64,000 bases of DNA from assembly GCA_963678705.1 (NCBI GenBank), contig OY783205.1:1860001-1924000 (forward strand). Reading direction: 5' to 3'. This stretch comes from Panorpa germanica. Its lineage: Eukaryota; Arthropoda; Insecta; Mecoptera; Panorpidae. A program made the position numbers and the translations under genes. Below are positions 24,554 to 36,371 of the stretch, piece by piece (positions within the stretch are counted from its first letter, which is position 1; every line of letters starts with the position of its first letter). Under the pieces are notes generated by a model. It saw only the letters and a program-made list of their open reading frames with translations, was not told the DNA's origin and did no database searches.

Positions 24554-25359
24554 CCCAGTAAACATTTTGGAGTAAATTCTACTTAATTTCTATTACATAT
24601 CATGAATTTTTTGTCTGGAACGTGTTCGTTTTCTATTCAGTCGTTCATAGGAAAGGCCCTTTTTATGAGCTACAGACATTGCAACGACGGTTCACTGCTC
24701 AATTAAAAGCGGAGTCGGTTTATGATTTATGACCGGAGTTATAAACTTGCTACTAGCAGGGGTATAAAACTTAATGGAATTCTACTTTTTAGAGTCTGCA
24801 AAATATAATAAATAGATGTAATCTTTAGTACGGATCGTGATTTTTTTAATGAATATTATTCATCTTCAACAATACTCGTTATATTAGTTTTTTACATTGA
24901 TTTGGTGATTCAAAAATCCACGATCGGCAGGTCTGTGTTAGGTTTAAAACCTCTGTCTTACCATCGCTAGGTACTATCTTCGTTTATATACATTCTATCC
25001 ATTACCATTAAAGAAATATTTGTTGAAAAAGGATAGCATATACTTTAAACATCTGTACTGAACGAAATAATATACAAGTATACAAGTGTAACGGTGAAAA
25101 ATATATTTTACTTGTCTAACGCATCTCGTTTCTCTCTCACTTTGGAATAAATGAGATGAAAGTGAACTCAAAAACAATATATCCATGTGGGAAAGAAACA
25201 GAAATACTTAATGAATGATGTTGGAAAAAGAAAGAATACTAGAAAGAATAACTAACATAAAATCTGTGACAGGTAGAGAACTTGTAAAGCGTTAGAATAG
25301 AATTGTACGAGTGACTCGAACTTCACCAAATAGGGCACTTCACCAAATTGTTTACTGGG
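24554..25359 (+). mobile_element. CCCAGTAAAC-ended element, long form (806 bp)
   Basis: The termini CCCAGTAAACATTTTGGAG and CACCAAATTGTTTACTGGG match the short copies, but the interior is unrelated and about 550 bp longer. The flanks are CT on both sides (24552-24553, 25360-25361). No transposase frame was found. Confidence 0.75.
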
Positions 25360-25420
25360 CTATAATCACATAACAGAGCATGCAGTGTTTTAGTTTTTAA
25401 TTTTAATTTTGAATATGCTT

Positions 25421-25560
25421 AGGGGCCATCATAAATTACGAGACACACATTTTCTGCTATTCTGAACCCTCCTCCGCACAGCCTGTCACACTTTGTTGAC
25501 CACCTTCCTCTTGGAGTGATGTCACACATTTCAATTAATACAATTCTTTTGATATTTTAA
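25421..25560 (+). repeat. Fragment with ATAAATTACG-type transposon end
   Basis: Starts GGGGCCATCATAAATTACGA and runs into CCCTCC-rich sequence like the left end of the element at 11357. No matching right end was found nearby. Confidence 0.45.
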
Positions 25561-26081
25561 AACATTTTTTAACATTGTGGCTCCTATGGAAATTTATACT
25601 TTTTACACGAAATTACCTTTTTCTTTTTTAACTCTTTTTTTTTAAACATATACTATATTGTCCCCTTTCACATATTATTTATAACTCGTAATACACTTTA
25701 TTTATTATTAATTATTATTTTTATTTAATATCAATTATTATAATAAGGCTATAGGTATATCTAGATCAATTTGAATTTAATTGATTTAATTTGAATTGCA
25801 CGTTTTTTTATTTAATAATAATGTGAACGTTACATTGGTTGAAGGTAAATCAGGCGCAGTCGATTAATTTTGCATCGTGTTTTTATGCCAATGGTCTACT
25901 ACCATTTTGTTTAGAGTAACTGTACATACAAAATAATAGGGCAACATAAACGACGTTGAAATATCTATTCTCATCAAGTATCATTAAGTTATGCTGTCCT
26001 AATACTTTTATACGAACTGCTGCAGTGCTGCTTCTTGACTTTACACATTCCACTGTACTAAAATTTATGAATATGTTAAGT

Positions 26082-26619
26082 CCATTTTACACGATCAGAT
26101 TTGATACAGATTCAGACAAATTCGTACAAAATCTAAACGGCGGATCTGGATGGAGCAGAGATTATATCTGATCTGAAATATTGAAAAGACGGTGCAATTT
26201 TTAGAGGGTCGCAAAGTTCTGAAACCTAGAAGAGCGTCAAATGGAAAATTAAAATAAATTATTTGCGTGGTCTGGCAGGTTAAAAAAGACGAAATTTTAG
26301 TTAAAAAATAATTAGTATAGTAAGTAGTATAGTAGTTTAGTTTTAGTATAGTAAGTAGTTAAAAAGACGTAATATAAATGGGCTGGTGACTAGATACAAA
26401 TGATTCCCGATTCAGAGAGAGTTATAATTAAAATCAACCACTAAAATCAAGTGTCTTTAAAATAGCATCTCGGACTGTACAGAAACTTGATGGACTAAAA
26501 TTGAGATCTAGAATTGTCATCATCGGAAATAAGCCGATGTTAACTAAATTAAATAAAAGAAAACTAAAGTAATTTAAAAAAATATCAAATCTGAATCTGA
26601 ATCTGTTCGTGTAAAATGG
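26082..26619. mobile_element. Small TIR element (538 bp)
   Basis: The ends CCATTTTACACGATCAGATT and the complement of AATCTGTTCGTGTAAAATGG form an inverted repeat of about 20 bp with one mismatch, followed on both sides by repeated GATTC motifs. No reading frame was found. A short AATGGGCTGGTGACTAG segment near 26380 resembles another MITE's terminus. Confidence 0.65.
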
Positions 26620-27013
26620 TCTTTATATATTTATATGTGTAAGTTTATTTGTATCTATGTAACGGTCGATGTTGTATTGTGAGTAGGGTTTCCGTACCGA
26701 TATTTGTAACTTTAAACATAGTTAGCACAACAATAATTAATGATATTATAATAAAAAGTATTTGCGGCCATATTTCGATTGGCAAGCTTGCAGAGCCCTA
26801 TTTCTCTATTGATTATCTATAAAATTGTATTTAGATTAAAAAGCATATGAATTATGGAATCACGCAGTCGCAATTTTGACAATCATAGAACGAATCATAA
26901 TCTAAATTAATTTAAATTTCGCGGTTAACTCTAAAACTGCCGTAGAATATATGAAAGATCATTTTGTTACGAGTTTATCTCTCATTTAATATGAAATTAT
27001 TTAATTTTAAGAT

Positions 27014-27643
27014 AATGGGCTTATGTCCTATATCTTAATTTCTATAAACGTGTACTATATATTGATAAAGTGGGTTACTAGAACCTCAAATGACCAATTA
27101 TTTTTTAATAACTCCTTATATGTTAAGAGATGTTATCAATTAATAAAATCATTTTGTCCCTTTAATTCTTAAAGGGATTCAACGTTGTACACATTCCAAG
27201 TGCATGTGACATCACAACAACTGCCAACCTTACAGCTCATAAATCTCTGCTGTATATATTTATATATCAAAATATCAAATATTATTTACAGCTATTTCAA
27301 GGAACAATAAAATTTCAATATTATGTCTGCCTTAGCAGGGTTAAATAAAATAAAAACTTATTATTCTTTGACTTGACTTGATTATTTCGACTACCAACCG
27401 CTACAAAACATTACCACAACACTGACCTACTCAACAAATAACAGATGTTAAAATGCATTTCACGTTATGCAAACATGGCCGACCATTTCTAGCGCTAAAA
27501 CTACAATTCAAATTTTTAATTGCTCTATCTCCGTCAACATTTGGATATTTAATAAAATAGACACGTCAATGCACATTTATTAACATCAAGTTCAATCAAC
27601 AATTGAAAAATCGACCACTAAAAAATGAGGACACAAGCCCATT
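27014..27643 (-). mobile_element. AATGGGCTTGTG-family MITE, complete (630 bp)
   Basis: Full-length copy in reverse orientation relative to 22282, bounded by AATGGGCTTATG and CACAAGCCCATT. Confidence 0.9.
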
Positions 27644-27839
27644 GAGGACACATATAATATATAGTTTTATGTAGTTGTAGTTTATAGTATAGGTTTTTGT
27701 TTGTGTTACCACGAAAGTACATCAAAGCAGTTATCATAATCTTTCCTTAAATAAAAATAATTAATTTAAATAAATAAATCGTTTTATTTCAATGTCGAAC
27801 TAACTTTTGACGTATTTGTTTGATGAGTATGAACGACAA

Positions 27840-27950
27840 TGTATGACATAAGTATCAGGGACGCATACTAGCGTATTGAATATTTTAAATAAATTCTATT
27901 TTAATTTGTTAGCTCATGTTATCCTGATACCACCATGTTAGTATCTGCTT
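27840..27950. repeat. Small inverted pair of TATCAGGG-type ends
   Basis: AAGTATCAGGGACGCATACT near 27848 faces the complement of a GGTATCAGGATAACATGAGC near 27915. Similar GGGCARCATAAAC motifs occur near 25933, 37595 and 42180, suggesting a very short dispersed element. Confidence 0.4.
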
Positions 27951-28293
27951 GTTGGCATTGGCTAAGTTGGTCAGTTGGCTGTTGATCAACTTAACTGTAC
28001 ACATAGCAGCAGTTGGGACAGTCGTACACTGTACCCAACTATTTGTGTTGTAGTAGTTTCGAATTTGTACACTTTATTTCATATAAATATTTATTATACA
28101 CCCTATATTGTAATTGTTAGTAATACATGTGTTTTGGGGTCATTGATAAACTACGTGGTCTCATTTTGGCTCCTTTAGAACCCCCTTTTTCTCCTCCATG
28201 TAGCATACCGTAATTTTTACCATGAATTTCTTTCCCGCTGTAATGATGGATGGTTTTATTTGTGAGAGAAAAAGAAATAGTATGCAAATGGAA

Positions 28294-28544
28294 CCCAGTA
28301 AACAATGAGATGGAGTGTCCTATTTTGTGACGTTTTTATCACTATTCCACTTGAATTATAGTCCGCATCAACTTACTTCATTTGTATTCCGGCAGATGGA
28401 GTGATTTCGTCATTTGTAGCCGATAAAATATATATTTCATATGAATGACTGTGAGCAACTGAACTGTAAATGAACTCTTTCATGACAAAAAAATCATACG
28501 CATTTTGAATAAGATGGCAAAGTGACTCCAAAACCTTTACTGGG
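28294..28544 (-). mobile_element. CCCAGTAAAC-ended MITE, copy 4 (251 bp)
   Basis: Reverse-orientation copy bounded by CCCAGTAAAC and TTTACTGGG, with AA on both sides (28292-28293, 28545-28546). It appears to have landed in a larger repeat that begins GGGGTCATTGATAAACTACG at about 28137. Confidence 0.85.
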
Positions 28545-28549
28545 AAGAG

Positions 28550-28830
28550 AGAGCTAAAACAACATCACTTCTTAAAAAAAAAGAAAGCTGTAAAAAAAGA
28601 ACATTCCTTAAAAAAAGTAGGAGCTAAAAAAAAGTGAAAGTTAAAAAAGATCCTTCTTTAAAAATAAGTGAGAGCAGAAAAAAGGTAATTCTTTAAAAAA
28701 AAAAGTAAGAACTAAAAAAAAGATCATTCCTTAAAAAAAAAGTGAGAGCTAAAAGTTAAAAAAAAGAGAGTGAAGAAAAGGTCATTTTTTAAGCGAGCTA
28801 AAAAAAATTAATTCCTTAAAAAAATATATG
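28550..28830 (+). repeat. Purine-rich minisatellite, ~45-bp units
   Basis: An A/G-rich tract of degenerate units with the pattern TTCCTTAAAAAAA, then GTGAGAGCTA, then AAAAAAGA. About six units are visible, of uneven length. It lies inside the repeat whose left end is near 28137. Confidence 0.7.
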
Positions 28831-29620
28831 AACAAATTAACGTAGCGTCTCCCCCCTCCCCCACGTAGCCTTGCGTAGCTTTCGTATACGTTATGAACAT
28901 ATAAATTTAACAACAAAAAGCGGCGGCCAATTAGAAAACGGCAACCCAAATATAGTTTAATTTCCTTACATAATCACAGTAAGATCTCGTACTATTACAT
29001 GAGTCATTTCATTTATTTTAATTACAAAGCAGCCGTCTTTAATGTTGGATTTATCCGCAGCTTGCACTGCTATCGGTTTTATCCCACTCTGCAAGTCCCA
29101 ATACATTATAATCAAGAATGCCATAATGCTTAGGTTCAACATATGTGGTTATACTTTTCTTATAAGATTCTTTGATGACAAACTAAAACCAATATTACTT
29201 GTACTTTATTATAAATTCATGAGTTACTTTACCTGTTTGATGTTAAATTTCAAACAAACTGATTATTAAGTTTCCATATTACTTGCGATAGACGAGTTTT
29301 GTTTTCCCAACAGCAGATTTATGATATTAAGACCACTTGTAATGGCAGGAATTACGTAAGACTCTTTGAAAACTGTAATAAAAAACTGTAAGCTGCATGT
29401 ATAATTTTTTGGATGATATTTTTATAAGGCCAATTATATTTAAATCGTCAAATAGAGTTGAGACAGAGGGGAAAATATATTGCGGCAGTGATGAGGGAAA
29501 TAAGAAAACAGCTATGATGTCCGATGGTTTGATAACTAGTGATAACCAAGTAATAAGTGCTTCTTGCTTATTTTATTAATTTATTGAGGTTATTATACAT
29601 TAGTAAGTTTATAAAATGGG

Positions 29621-29780
29621 AGACGACACAGTGGGCGAGAGCATTTATACTTGATGCTGACTGCTATATCTTCGTGTTCGATCCTTAGAGCAGAGGTCTA
29701 TTTTCTGGATTTGGTTGTTACCATAAACTTATTAGGTAGCGGCTGCATACATAGCAGACGTTAAATAAATTAAATTAAAG
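29621..29780 (+). mobile_element. tRNA-derived SINE
   Basis: A polymerase III A-box-like stretch (GTGGGCGAGAGCATTTA) is followed 40 bp later by a B box GTTCGATCC (29676-29684) and a body containing TTTTCTGGATTTGGTTGTT and CTTATTAGGTAGCGGCTGC, then an A/T-rich tail. A diverged reverse copy sharing the same body lies near 41000. Confidence 0.6.
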
Positions 29781-29949
29781 GAATAAAGAACCCAAATAAT
29801 AATTATTTTTTTTATATTTATTTACTTATTTGCCTTGACTTTCTTTCGTCATAGCCACCATCAAACATTTTTTATACATCTTTTATAATTTATAATTCAA
29901 TTATACAAATTTCTAAATATTTCAATAATTCACTAATTAATTTTGAATC

Positions 29950-30547
29950 GAAATTGCGGATAAATTGGCAAAGGAATCGATAAATTTAGAAATTGAGATG
30001 AAAGTGAAATTTTAATATAATCAAAAAATTAAACTTCAATTTAAGAAACACAGATTTCATTAACAAAAGTCAGTTAAAAGGAAGAGATTATTATATGTTA
30101 CATCCAAATTTAAGTAAGAAGAGATGGTTTAGAAATGAGTCACGCAAAATTATATCAACTATAATCAGAATCAAAAGTAATCATTGCAAAACTCCAGCTC
30201 ACCTGTACAAAATTAATATTAAATCTGACGATAGATGTCAATGTGGTGAAGAAGGAACTTCGGATCATATTATATTTGAATGCATAAATTATAGTTTAGA
30301 AAGATCAAAATTGAATAGTGATATATTAGATGTGATTAAAACTTTTCCTGTTAATACTAAATTTTTGTTAAGGAACCGAATAATTAATTTTTACATATAC
30401 AAGACTCAGTCAATTTTATTAAATTTCTTTACATGGAATTTTGATATTTTATTTAGCGTACCGCATTGTACGGTAAATGTATCCCCTATACTACTAAAAT
30501 ACCATAATTTTTTATCCAAAGAGAAAAGAATTAGTAACATATGTTAA
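29950..30547 (+). mobile_element. LINE 3' fragment (RNase H end and C-terminal zinc motif)
   Basis: At 29950 a short frame reads EIADKLAKESINLEIE, the end of a LINE-encoded RNase H domain. After a frame change, an open frame 30095-30547 encodes 150 residues with the pattern CQCGEEGTSDHIIFEC, the C-terminal zinc-binding motif of non-LTR retrotransposon proteins of the I/Jockey/R1 groups. The 5' reverse transcriptase part is absent, so this is a 5'-truncated, broken copy. Family assignment beyond this is not possible by eye. Confidence 0.75.
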
Positions 30548-30864
30548 AAAGACAACGCGGTGAGACTCACTGTGTTTAGATCTAATATTGTTTAAGTTCA
30601 AGACATTGTAAACGCAGCCCTAATGGTAGGTTTTACGACTCAAGCTAATGAAAAACCTTTAAAAGCATGAGCTTTATATTGCGCTGCCATATGTGATATC
30701 CACTTTCTCTGAGTTTGTATCATACGAGTACATTATTCCAATTCATTGATATGGTAGCATCCTGCAAAAACTCACTTATATATCCAGGAAAAATTTATTA
30801 AATCCTACATTCAATTCTATCTAGAAAGACTTCTATCACTACATCGCCAATAAAGGGAAATAAA
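30548..30864 (+). other. LINE 3' flank and upstream region of the odorant receptor
   Basis: About 100 bp of likely LINE 3' UTR, followed by AT-rich sequence that must contain the 5' UTR and promoter of the odorant receptor gene. No clear TATA box was seen. Confidence 0.4.
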
Positions 30865-33800
30865 ATGACTCTCAAAGCGACGAAGGACCTTAAAAACAAA
30901 GAACTGTTTGACACAAACAAATTTCTATTTTATATATTGGGTAAGTTTAAATATTCAACTAAAATTTATTTTACAACGCAATTCTGCATTTAAGTGAGCA
31001 GTTTTGAACGCCAGGTGGGAACAAGGTTTAGACAAGTAGAGAAAATCTAATTCCTAAGTTTACACTTAGGATTGTCAGTTTGGGAGACTGGATCCATCTA
31101 CAAGCACTTAAAGAAGATCGTCTTCTCAGTGTGCTGCTTGTACATCGCGTTGCAGATGGCGGATCTCTATCTGAATGTCAGAAACTTTGACGATTTCAGT
31201 AGCTACGCGCATATCATATGCATGTACAGCTTAGCTCTGCTCCGATATTCCCAGCTGGTGAGAATTTTTCCAAAATTATCTTTCTTATATTATATTTCTT
31301 AGATTATCAGTTAAAGAAAATTCTATGAGTTGTTTCAAAGTTTGCCAAAACTCTTAAAACTCGTTAGAAGAAACTACTAATATTTTACATATATTTTAAG
31401 TTGAAAGAAATCTCATACCAGACGTTTTACGTGGAAAATTGCACTTAGCTGTATTATTATTAATATTATTGCTGTATTAATATTATTATTTTTATGTATT
31501 TTGCATAATATTAACAAGGGTGTTTTGTTATTGTGCCTTTTGTTATTGTGCCTTTTGTTAATAAATTTTTTATGCATTCGGTATTTTATAAAAATTTTAG
31601 TATTTGTATTTTTCTTTTTCTTTTAATTGTTTTGCCTTCCGCCATTACACTCTCCTTACATTCAATTTACAACTAAAATCTATCTTCCTCTCGCTTCTCC
31701 TGCTTCTTTCTTCTCTTGCATCTTACTTCTGCCACTCTTCTCTTGAAATATCTCCTCTTTGCTTAATCCACTTTCCACCTTCTTCCGACCCCTGCACTTA
31801 ATGTCCTCCAGTTTCTCTCCTTCTCCTTCTCACACATTCTGAATGTTTTCTCGTCCTCTTTTTCCAATACTTGTTCCTCTTTCTTCGTTATCTAATCAAA
31901 ACCTGACGATTATTATCGTTTCTTTACTTCCCTCTTTTGCCAGATTCTTCGGCATCTTTCTCGTCGACAACTATCCATCTATCTTCTTCATCCATTCCTG
32001 CTGCTCTGCACTTCTGTATGTCTTTGCCTTATAATACCTTGCAACTCCTCCAGTCCTCTCATAGTCCTTTCTTAGTTTTCCAAAATTCTTTTCTTGGAAA
32101 TTGGATTGGAATGGAATGGAATTGGATTAATTTTATAATGTTTAAAAGGCTTGTAGCATCTAAATACAAATGGTACGAACATTTATTTCCAGTACCGGAA
32201 CCGACACATTTTTACAGAGATAATTGACATCTTGGGAAAAAGCTCATTTAAGACACAGACTGTTTACGGAGAAAGAATAATTCAAAGAGGTAAAACCAGA
32301 AATCGAAGATTGATTTTCATGTTCCAATCTTTGTCCATCATCAGTTCAATATTTTACGCAATAACTCCGTTGCTGGATTGGAAGACAAAACCTTACGAGT
32401 TTGCGCAAAGAATCTGGGTAAGCTTTTCCAGTTATTGCGTACTGCATGTGTTACATACCGGATGACACTGTGGTTCATTGTTCTTAGATTCCCTTTGACT
32501 TTACCAAACACCATCTGTATCCGGTGGTGTACTTAATGACGACTGTCGTCTCAGCCGGCATGGACTTTTTAACGGTTGCCCAGGATTTGTTAATTGGTAG
32601 TTTCTTCAACTTTCTTTGTTGCCATTTGGAAATCCTTAGCATATCTATTCAAAGATTGGTCGAAGACATTGAAGAAGAAACCAGAAATCTGCAAATCGGT
32701 TACTCCAGACCCGAATTAGAAGCAAAATTTTCAAGTAGCCTGAAGGAATACATTAGGCAGCACCAAGTATTGTTGAGGTTTGTTCTGACACGTTTGTTGG
32801 ATGTGCTTCAATTTGTTTAATGACACAAATCATGCTCAGCGTGATCTGTCTTTGCAGGTGTGCAGAAACTTTGAACAGTTTCTACAAGTTCATCATGCTA
32901 TCGCAGTTTGCTCTCAGCATCTTCATGATCTGTTCGGTTATGTACCAAACTACTCAGGTAAGGCCTGCTTAAGATTTGAACTAGAACCAACAGAATCTTT
33001 CAACTTTTATTTAGACTTAGGCATCCCCGCTTTTCGTAGTTCATGTGAAGTATTAATATTTTTAGATATAGGAGATGTAATATAGTTAAGAAACTAGAAT
33101 TTAGGAAATACGGAATATGTATTGAAAATATTGAGGCAATATTGGACAATGCGGATGGTGCACTTGGGAACATCGTCAAATGAATGTTAAGCAAGAACCC
33201 AAGAAAACGACACAATAAATTAGATTTAGATTAAGCCGACCACTAATGGTCCTTCTATCCTGTTAAAGTTAAAGACGTTCCTCCGAAAACGTATCGTGAA
33301 TGTGAAAGCTTGCCCTATTCTCTTAGGAGAAGTCAGTAAGCCCCGCCCCGTAAGTGGTCGGTATTTAACTTATAGTGTGACGTAACCTTTTGGAAATTAT
33401 AAGTTATAAATAAATTAAAATATTCTCTGTATAATTTTCATTATAGACGATGAGTTTCTCCAACGTTATTCCGGTAATCAGCATGCTTATGTGGCTTTGG
33501 TGCTCCATCATAGAAATCTTCATATTCTGTTCGTGGGGCGAAGAGCTGACAGTTCAGGTTGGTCTATTGCAGAAGCAGATGTGCATCTCGTTATCAAATA
33601 TTATAATTATATCACGAACTATAATAATTAGAACCATATTGCGATGTTTTAAATCAAAAGCAGCTTATAAATAAAGTAGATAAAAATATAAAGGTCTCAA
33701 AATTCACGCTTCCGTATATAAAGTTCATAACTGTATACAGGACAATTCACAATTCGAGTCGTTTGACGCAATTCCAATAGCATTTTTATATTGAAAATTG

Positions 33801-35389
33801 AAATTACAGTAAAACGCTTGATTTAATGCAACACTTTATATTCGTATGACTAATATTGTACATTAGATTGGTAATTATTTTATGCAATGTCAACTAAGTA
33901 CTCAAAGAGGTGTTTACGTTATATTTTACGATAAACTGTTTAGGCATGTCGCACGAATACGAGCGTTACATAGGTCTCAATTCCAATTAAAACAATTCCA
34001 ATACACCCTACAATACACAAGTTTGACTTGGCGTACTGTCGTATCGGTATGTATGTATTGTGACACAACATATCGCTCGCTTTGAGTTCCGAATTCGTCT
34101 TCGCTTAAATACGCTTGCTGTGTCCGACAGAACTTGACCATGAACTATAATAATTAGAACCACATTGCAATGTTTTAAATTAAAAAGAGCTAATAAATAG
34201 GCAAAAATAACAAAAATGCTGACGAAAACATTGAATATATTATATAAGTGAGCCATAGGTTTTAAGAGACTGTTATTTCGACATTAGCAACAATAACGCG
34301 CTTGATATATTGACAGATATGTAGTACCAAACCTCCGCTGTAAGAAATGGATCGTCCATCGATCGTTTGCGCATTCAGTTCGGTAACCTTCGCTGTTAAC
34401 AGCCGTTTTTAGACGTTAATTGGCCATCACGCAGCTGCGATTTAAGGAAGCTAAGAAAACGATGAATTTTTACTGTGATACCCCTGATTATGTGTCCCTA
34501 GGCAACCTCTTCTACGCCTACATCCATTACTACGTATCTAAAATTTCTCTTCGCTGTATCTGTTATAATATTTAATGAAAATCAAGACGAAATAGTCACA
34601 CATATAAATATTTGTTTTAGAGTGAGAATGTGGCACAATCTTGCTACTTCTCATCTTGGTACAGAGTGTCGTCACCATACAACCGGAAGCTGCTTCAAAT
34701 CTTTATGATCCGGGCTCAACGGCCTGTAGAGATGACTGTTGGAGGACTCTACACTCTATCAAACGCTTCATTCATGATGGTAAAATCTTGTATTTATTTT
34801 TTCCCATTTAATTAACCTCATCAGGGATGTTTTTTTATAGCGTAAACAAAAATGATTTAATTTTATGTTTATTTTACATCAAAATCAATTCAGTAAGCAA
34901 CATATGTTATATACATTGCATATATTCCAGGCGAACAGGGAATGACATTTTACGAATATAATATTGTGAAACAATTTCAGTTCCATATTTATTTTTTAAT
35001 TACCACAAATTGAAACTTAAGTAATATATTATTATATCTATCAAATATTATAATTTATAATTTTTTGTTTAAATTTTGACAATCGAATAATAATTTCAGG
35101 TTTTGAATAAAAAGTACGAGTATTATCACTATAACATTTTCGTTTCATTTAAGGTTATGTTGTGAGTAATTTTCCATGAAATTTTATTTTCTTTGTTAGC
35201 TGATGCATTTACATATTTTATAAAAAATTAGTACGTCTACCTTATTTACTAGAATCCTTGAAGAAATAAAGCTTAGAAATGTTAATTATTCTAAATATTT
35301 GTGTAACTCTTCTTTGAGTCTTGTTTCTTTTTTTACAGTTGGCTAAAACATCGTATTCGGTATTCAACTTAATGCTGAAGGCAAGTTAA
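30865..35389 (+). CDS. Insect odorant receptor
   Basis: An odorant-gated cation channel subunit (7tm_6 family) that works with Orco in sensory neuron membranes. Eight exons join in phase: 30865-30940, 31070-31257, 32220-32417, 32488-32777, 32858-32957, 33447-33557, 34621-34779, 35339-35389, giving 390 residues, a normal length. Hydrophobic segments lie at about 42-60, 73-88, 119-138, 167-199, 258-281, 287-316 and 358-388. The C-terminal half has the family pattern: YIRQHQVLLRCAETLNSFYKF before TM5, PYNRKLLQIFMIRAQRP, then GGLYTLSNASFMM and a final TSYSVFNLM. The start Met precedes KNKELFDTNKFLFYILG. The exon 3 acceptor (GAG/ATAATTGAC) is the weakest junction; an extra micro-exon in the 962-bp second intron is possible. 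The ligand is unknown. Confidence 0.93.
31600..32110 (+). repeat. Polypyrimidine-biased tract in odorant receptor intron 2
   Basis: About 500 bp in which the plus strand is dominated by C and T (TCTTCCTCTCGCTTCTCCTG-like runs), ending near a short TGGAATGGAATGGAAT microsatellite. No convincing reading frame or terminal repeat was recognised. Confidence 0.6.
33611..34205 (+). repeat. Direct-repeat block in odorant receptor intron 6
   Basis: A ~65-bp segment with the core GAACTATAATAATTAGAACC occurs at 33611-33680 and again at 34138-34205, flanking about 455 bp. The flanked part (33690-33940) is homologous to 35560-35804 just downstream of the gene, and a small TIR element (33943-34133) sits within it. 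Confidence 0.7.
33943..34133. mobile_element. Short, diverged copy of the 35805 TIR element
   Basis: GGCATGTCGCACGAATACGAG on the left and the complement of a TTCTGTCGGACACAGCAAGC end on the right match the termini at 35805-36201, and the same host repeat precedes both. The interior is largely deleted. Confidence 0.55.
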
Positions 35390-35559
35390 ATAGGAAAAAG
35401 AAGTAGCTACTAGTGGGGTACATTTGTTGTGTCAATGCCACTACCGCTGCGATAATTCACTACTGCGCTGCTTAGGTCTAACTCGCATTTTAGCACCGCA
35501 ATAGTAACAACACTGGATATAACATAATCTAAAATTTTACAAAAAGAAAAATATAGTAG

Positions 35560-35804
35560 ATAAAAATAAAGGCTACAAAATTCACGCTTTTTGATGTTAG
35601 GTCCATAACTGTTATATAGGACCACAGTTGTTTCACGCAATTCCAATAGGATTTTTAAGGTGAAAATTGAAATGACGGCAAAACGCCTGATATAATGACT
35701 TTATACTGGTGTGATAAATATACATTAGATTGCTAATCATTTTATGCAATGTCAACTAAATACTCAAATAGATGTTTACGTTACATTTTACGATAAACTA
35801 TTTA
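35560..35804 (+). repeat. Second copy of the odorant receptor intron 6 repeat
   Basis: About 245 bp matching 33690-33942 with shared landmarks CAAAATTCACGCTT, GCAATTCCAATAG and TTTTATGCAATGTCAACTAA. It ends in the same way, just before a TTA-flanked TIR element. Confidence 0.7.
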
Positions 35805-36201
35805 GCCCTGCCGCACACTGCAAGCTTATTTAAAAAAAAATTGGCAGGACGTATACGCGGTACTACGCTTTACCTATCCGAACCATGTAAATGTAATGAA
35901 CTCGCACACTGCAAGCGGCATAACCGTCAGAATACGGGCGTTACGTAGGTAATAATAGTGGAAGCGTATACGTCGGAAAAGTAAAAGTTTGGTCTCATGA
36001 TAAATTATGTCAGTGCAAAACAACTCACAAGTGTGTATAATACACAAGCTTGTCTTGACGTAGTGTCGTATCGGTACATGGTATGTATGTATTTTGACAC
36101 AGGAGTCGGCTTGCTTTGAGAGTTCTAGCCGATCAACCAAGCTGCTGATTTTCGTCCGAATTCGCCGTTGTCTTAAATACGCTTGCAGTGTGCGACAGGC
36201 C
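35805..36201. mobile_element. PIF/Harbinger-like MITE (397 bp)
   Basis: The termini GCCCTGCCGCACACTGCAAG and the complement GGCCTGTCGCACACTGCAAG form an inverted repeat (2 mismatches in 21). TTA flanks both sides (35802-35804, 36202-36204). An internal second copy of the GCACACTGCAAGCGGC motif occurs near 35904. Confidence 0.75.
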
Positions 36202-36371
36202 TTAGCGTACGTACAGTACCTGAGTGTTTGAATTTTGATTAACATGTTGCAAGAATAAAAATAATATGCCCAGAATAATCAATCAATCATGTTCTATACA
36301 AATAAATATCTTAATTAATAATTAAATTTCTAGTTCCCTACAGCTCTGTATGAAGTAACTATGATGAGTAA

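Noticed and set aside
31604-32227. Overlapping plus-strand frames of 63-96 codons in odorant receptor intron 2
   Set aside because: They come from the polypyrimidine-biased tract (Ser/Leu/Phe/Pro-rich translations) and have no family features.
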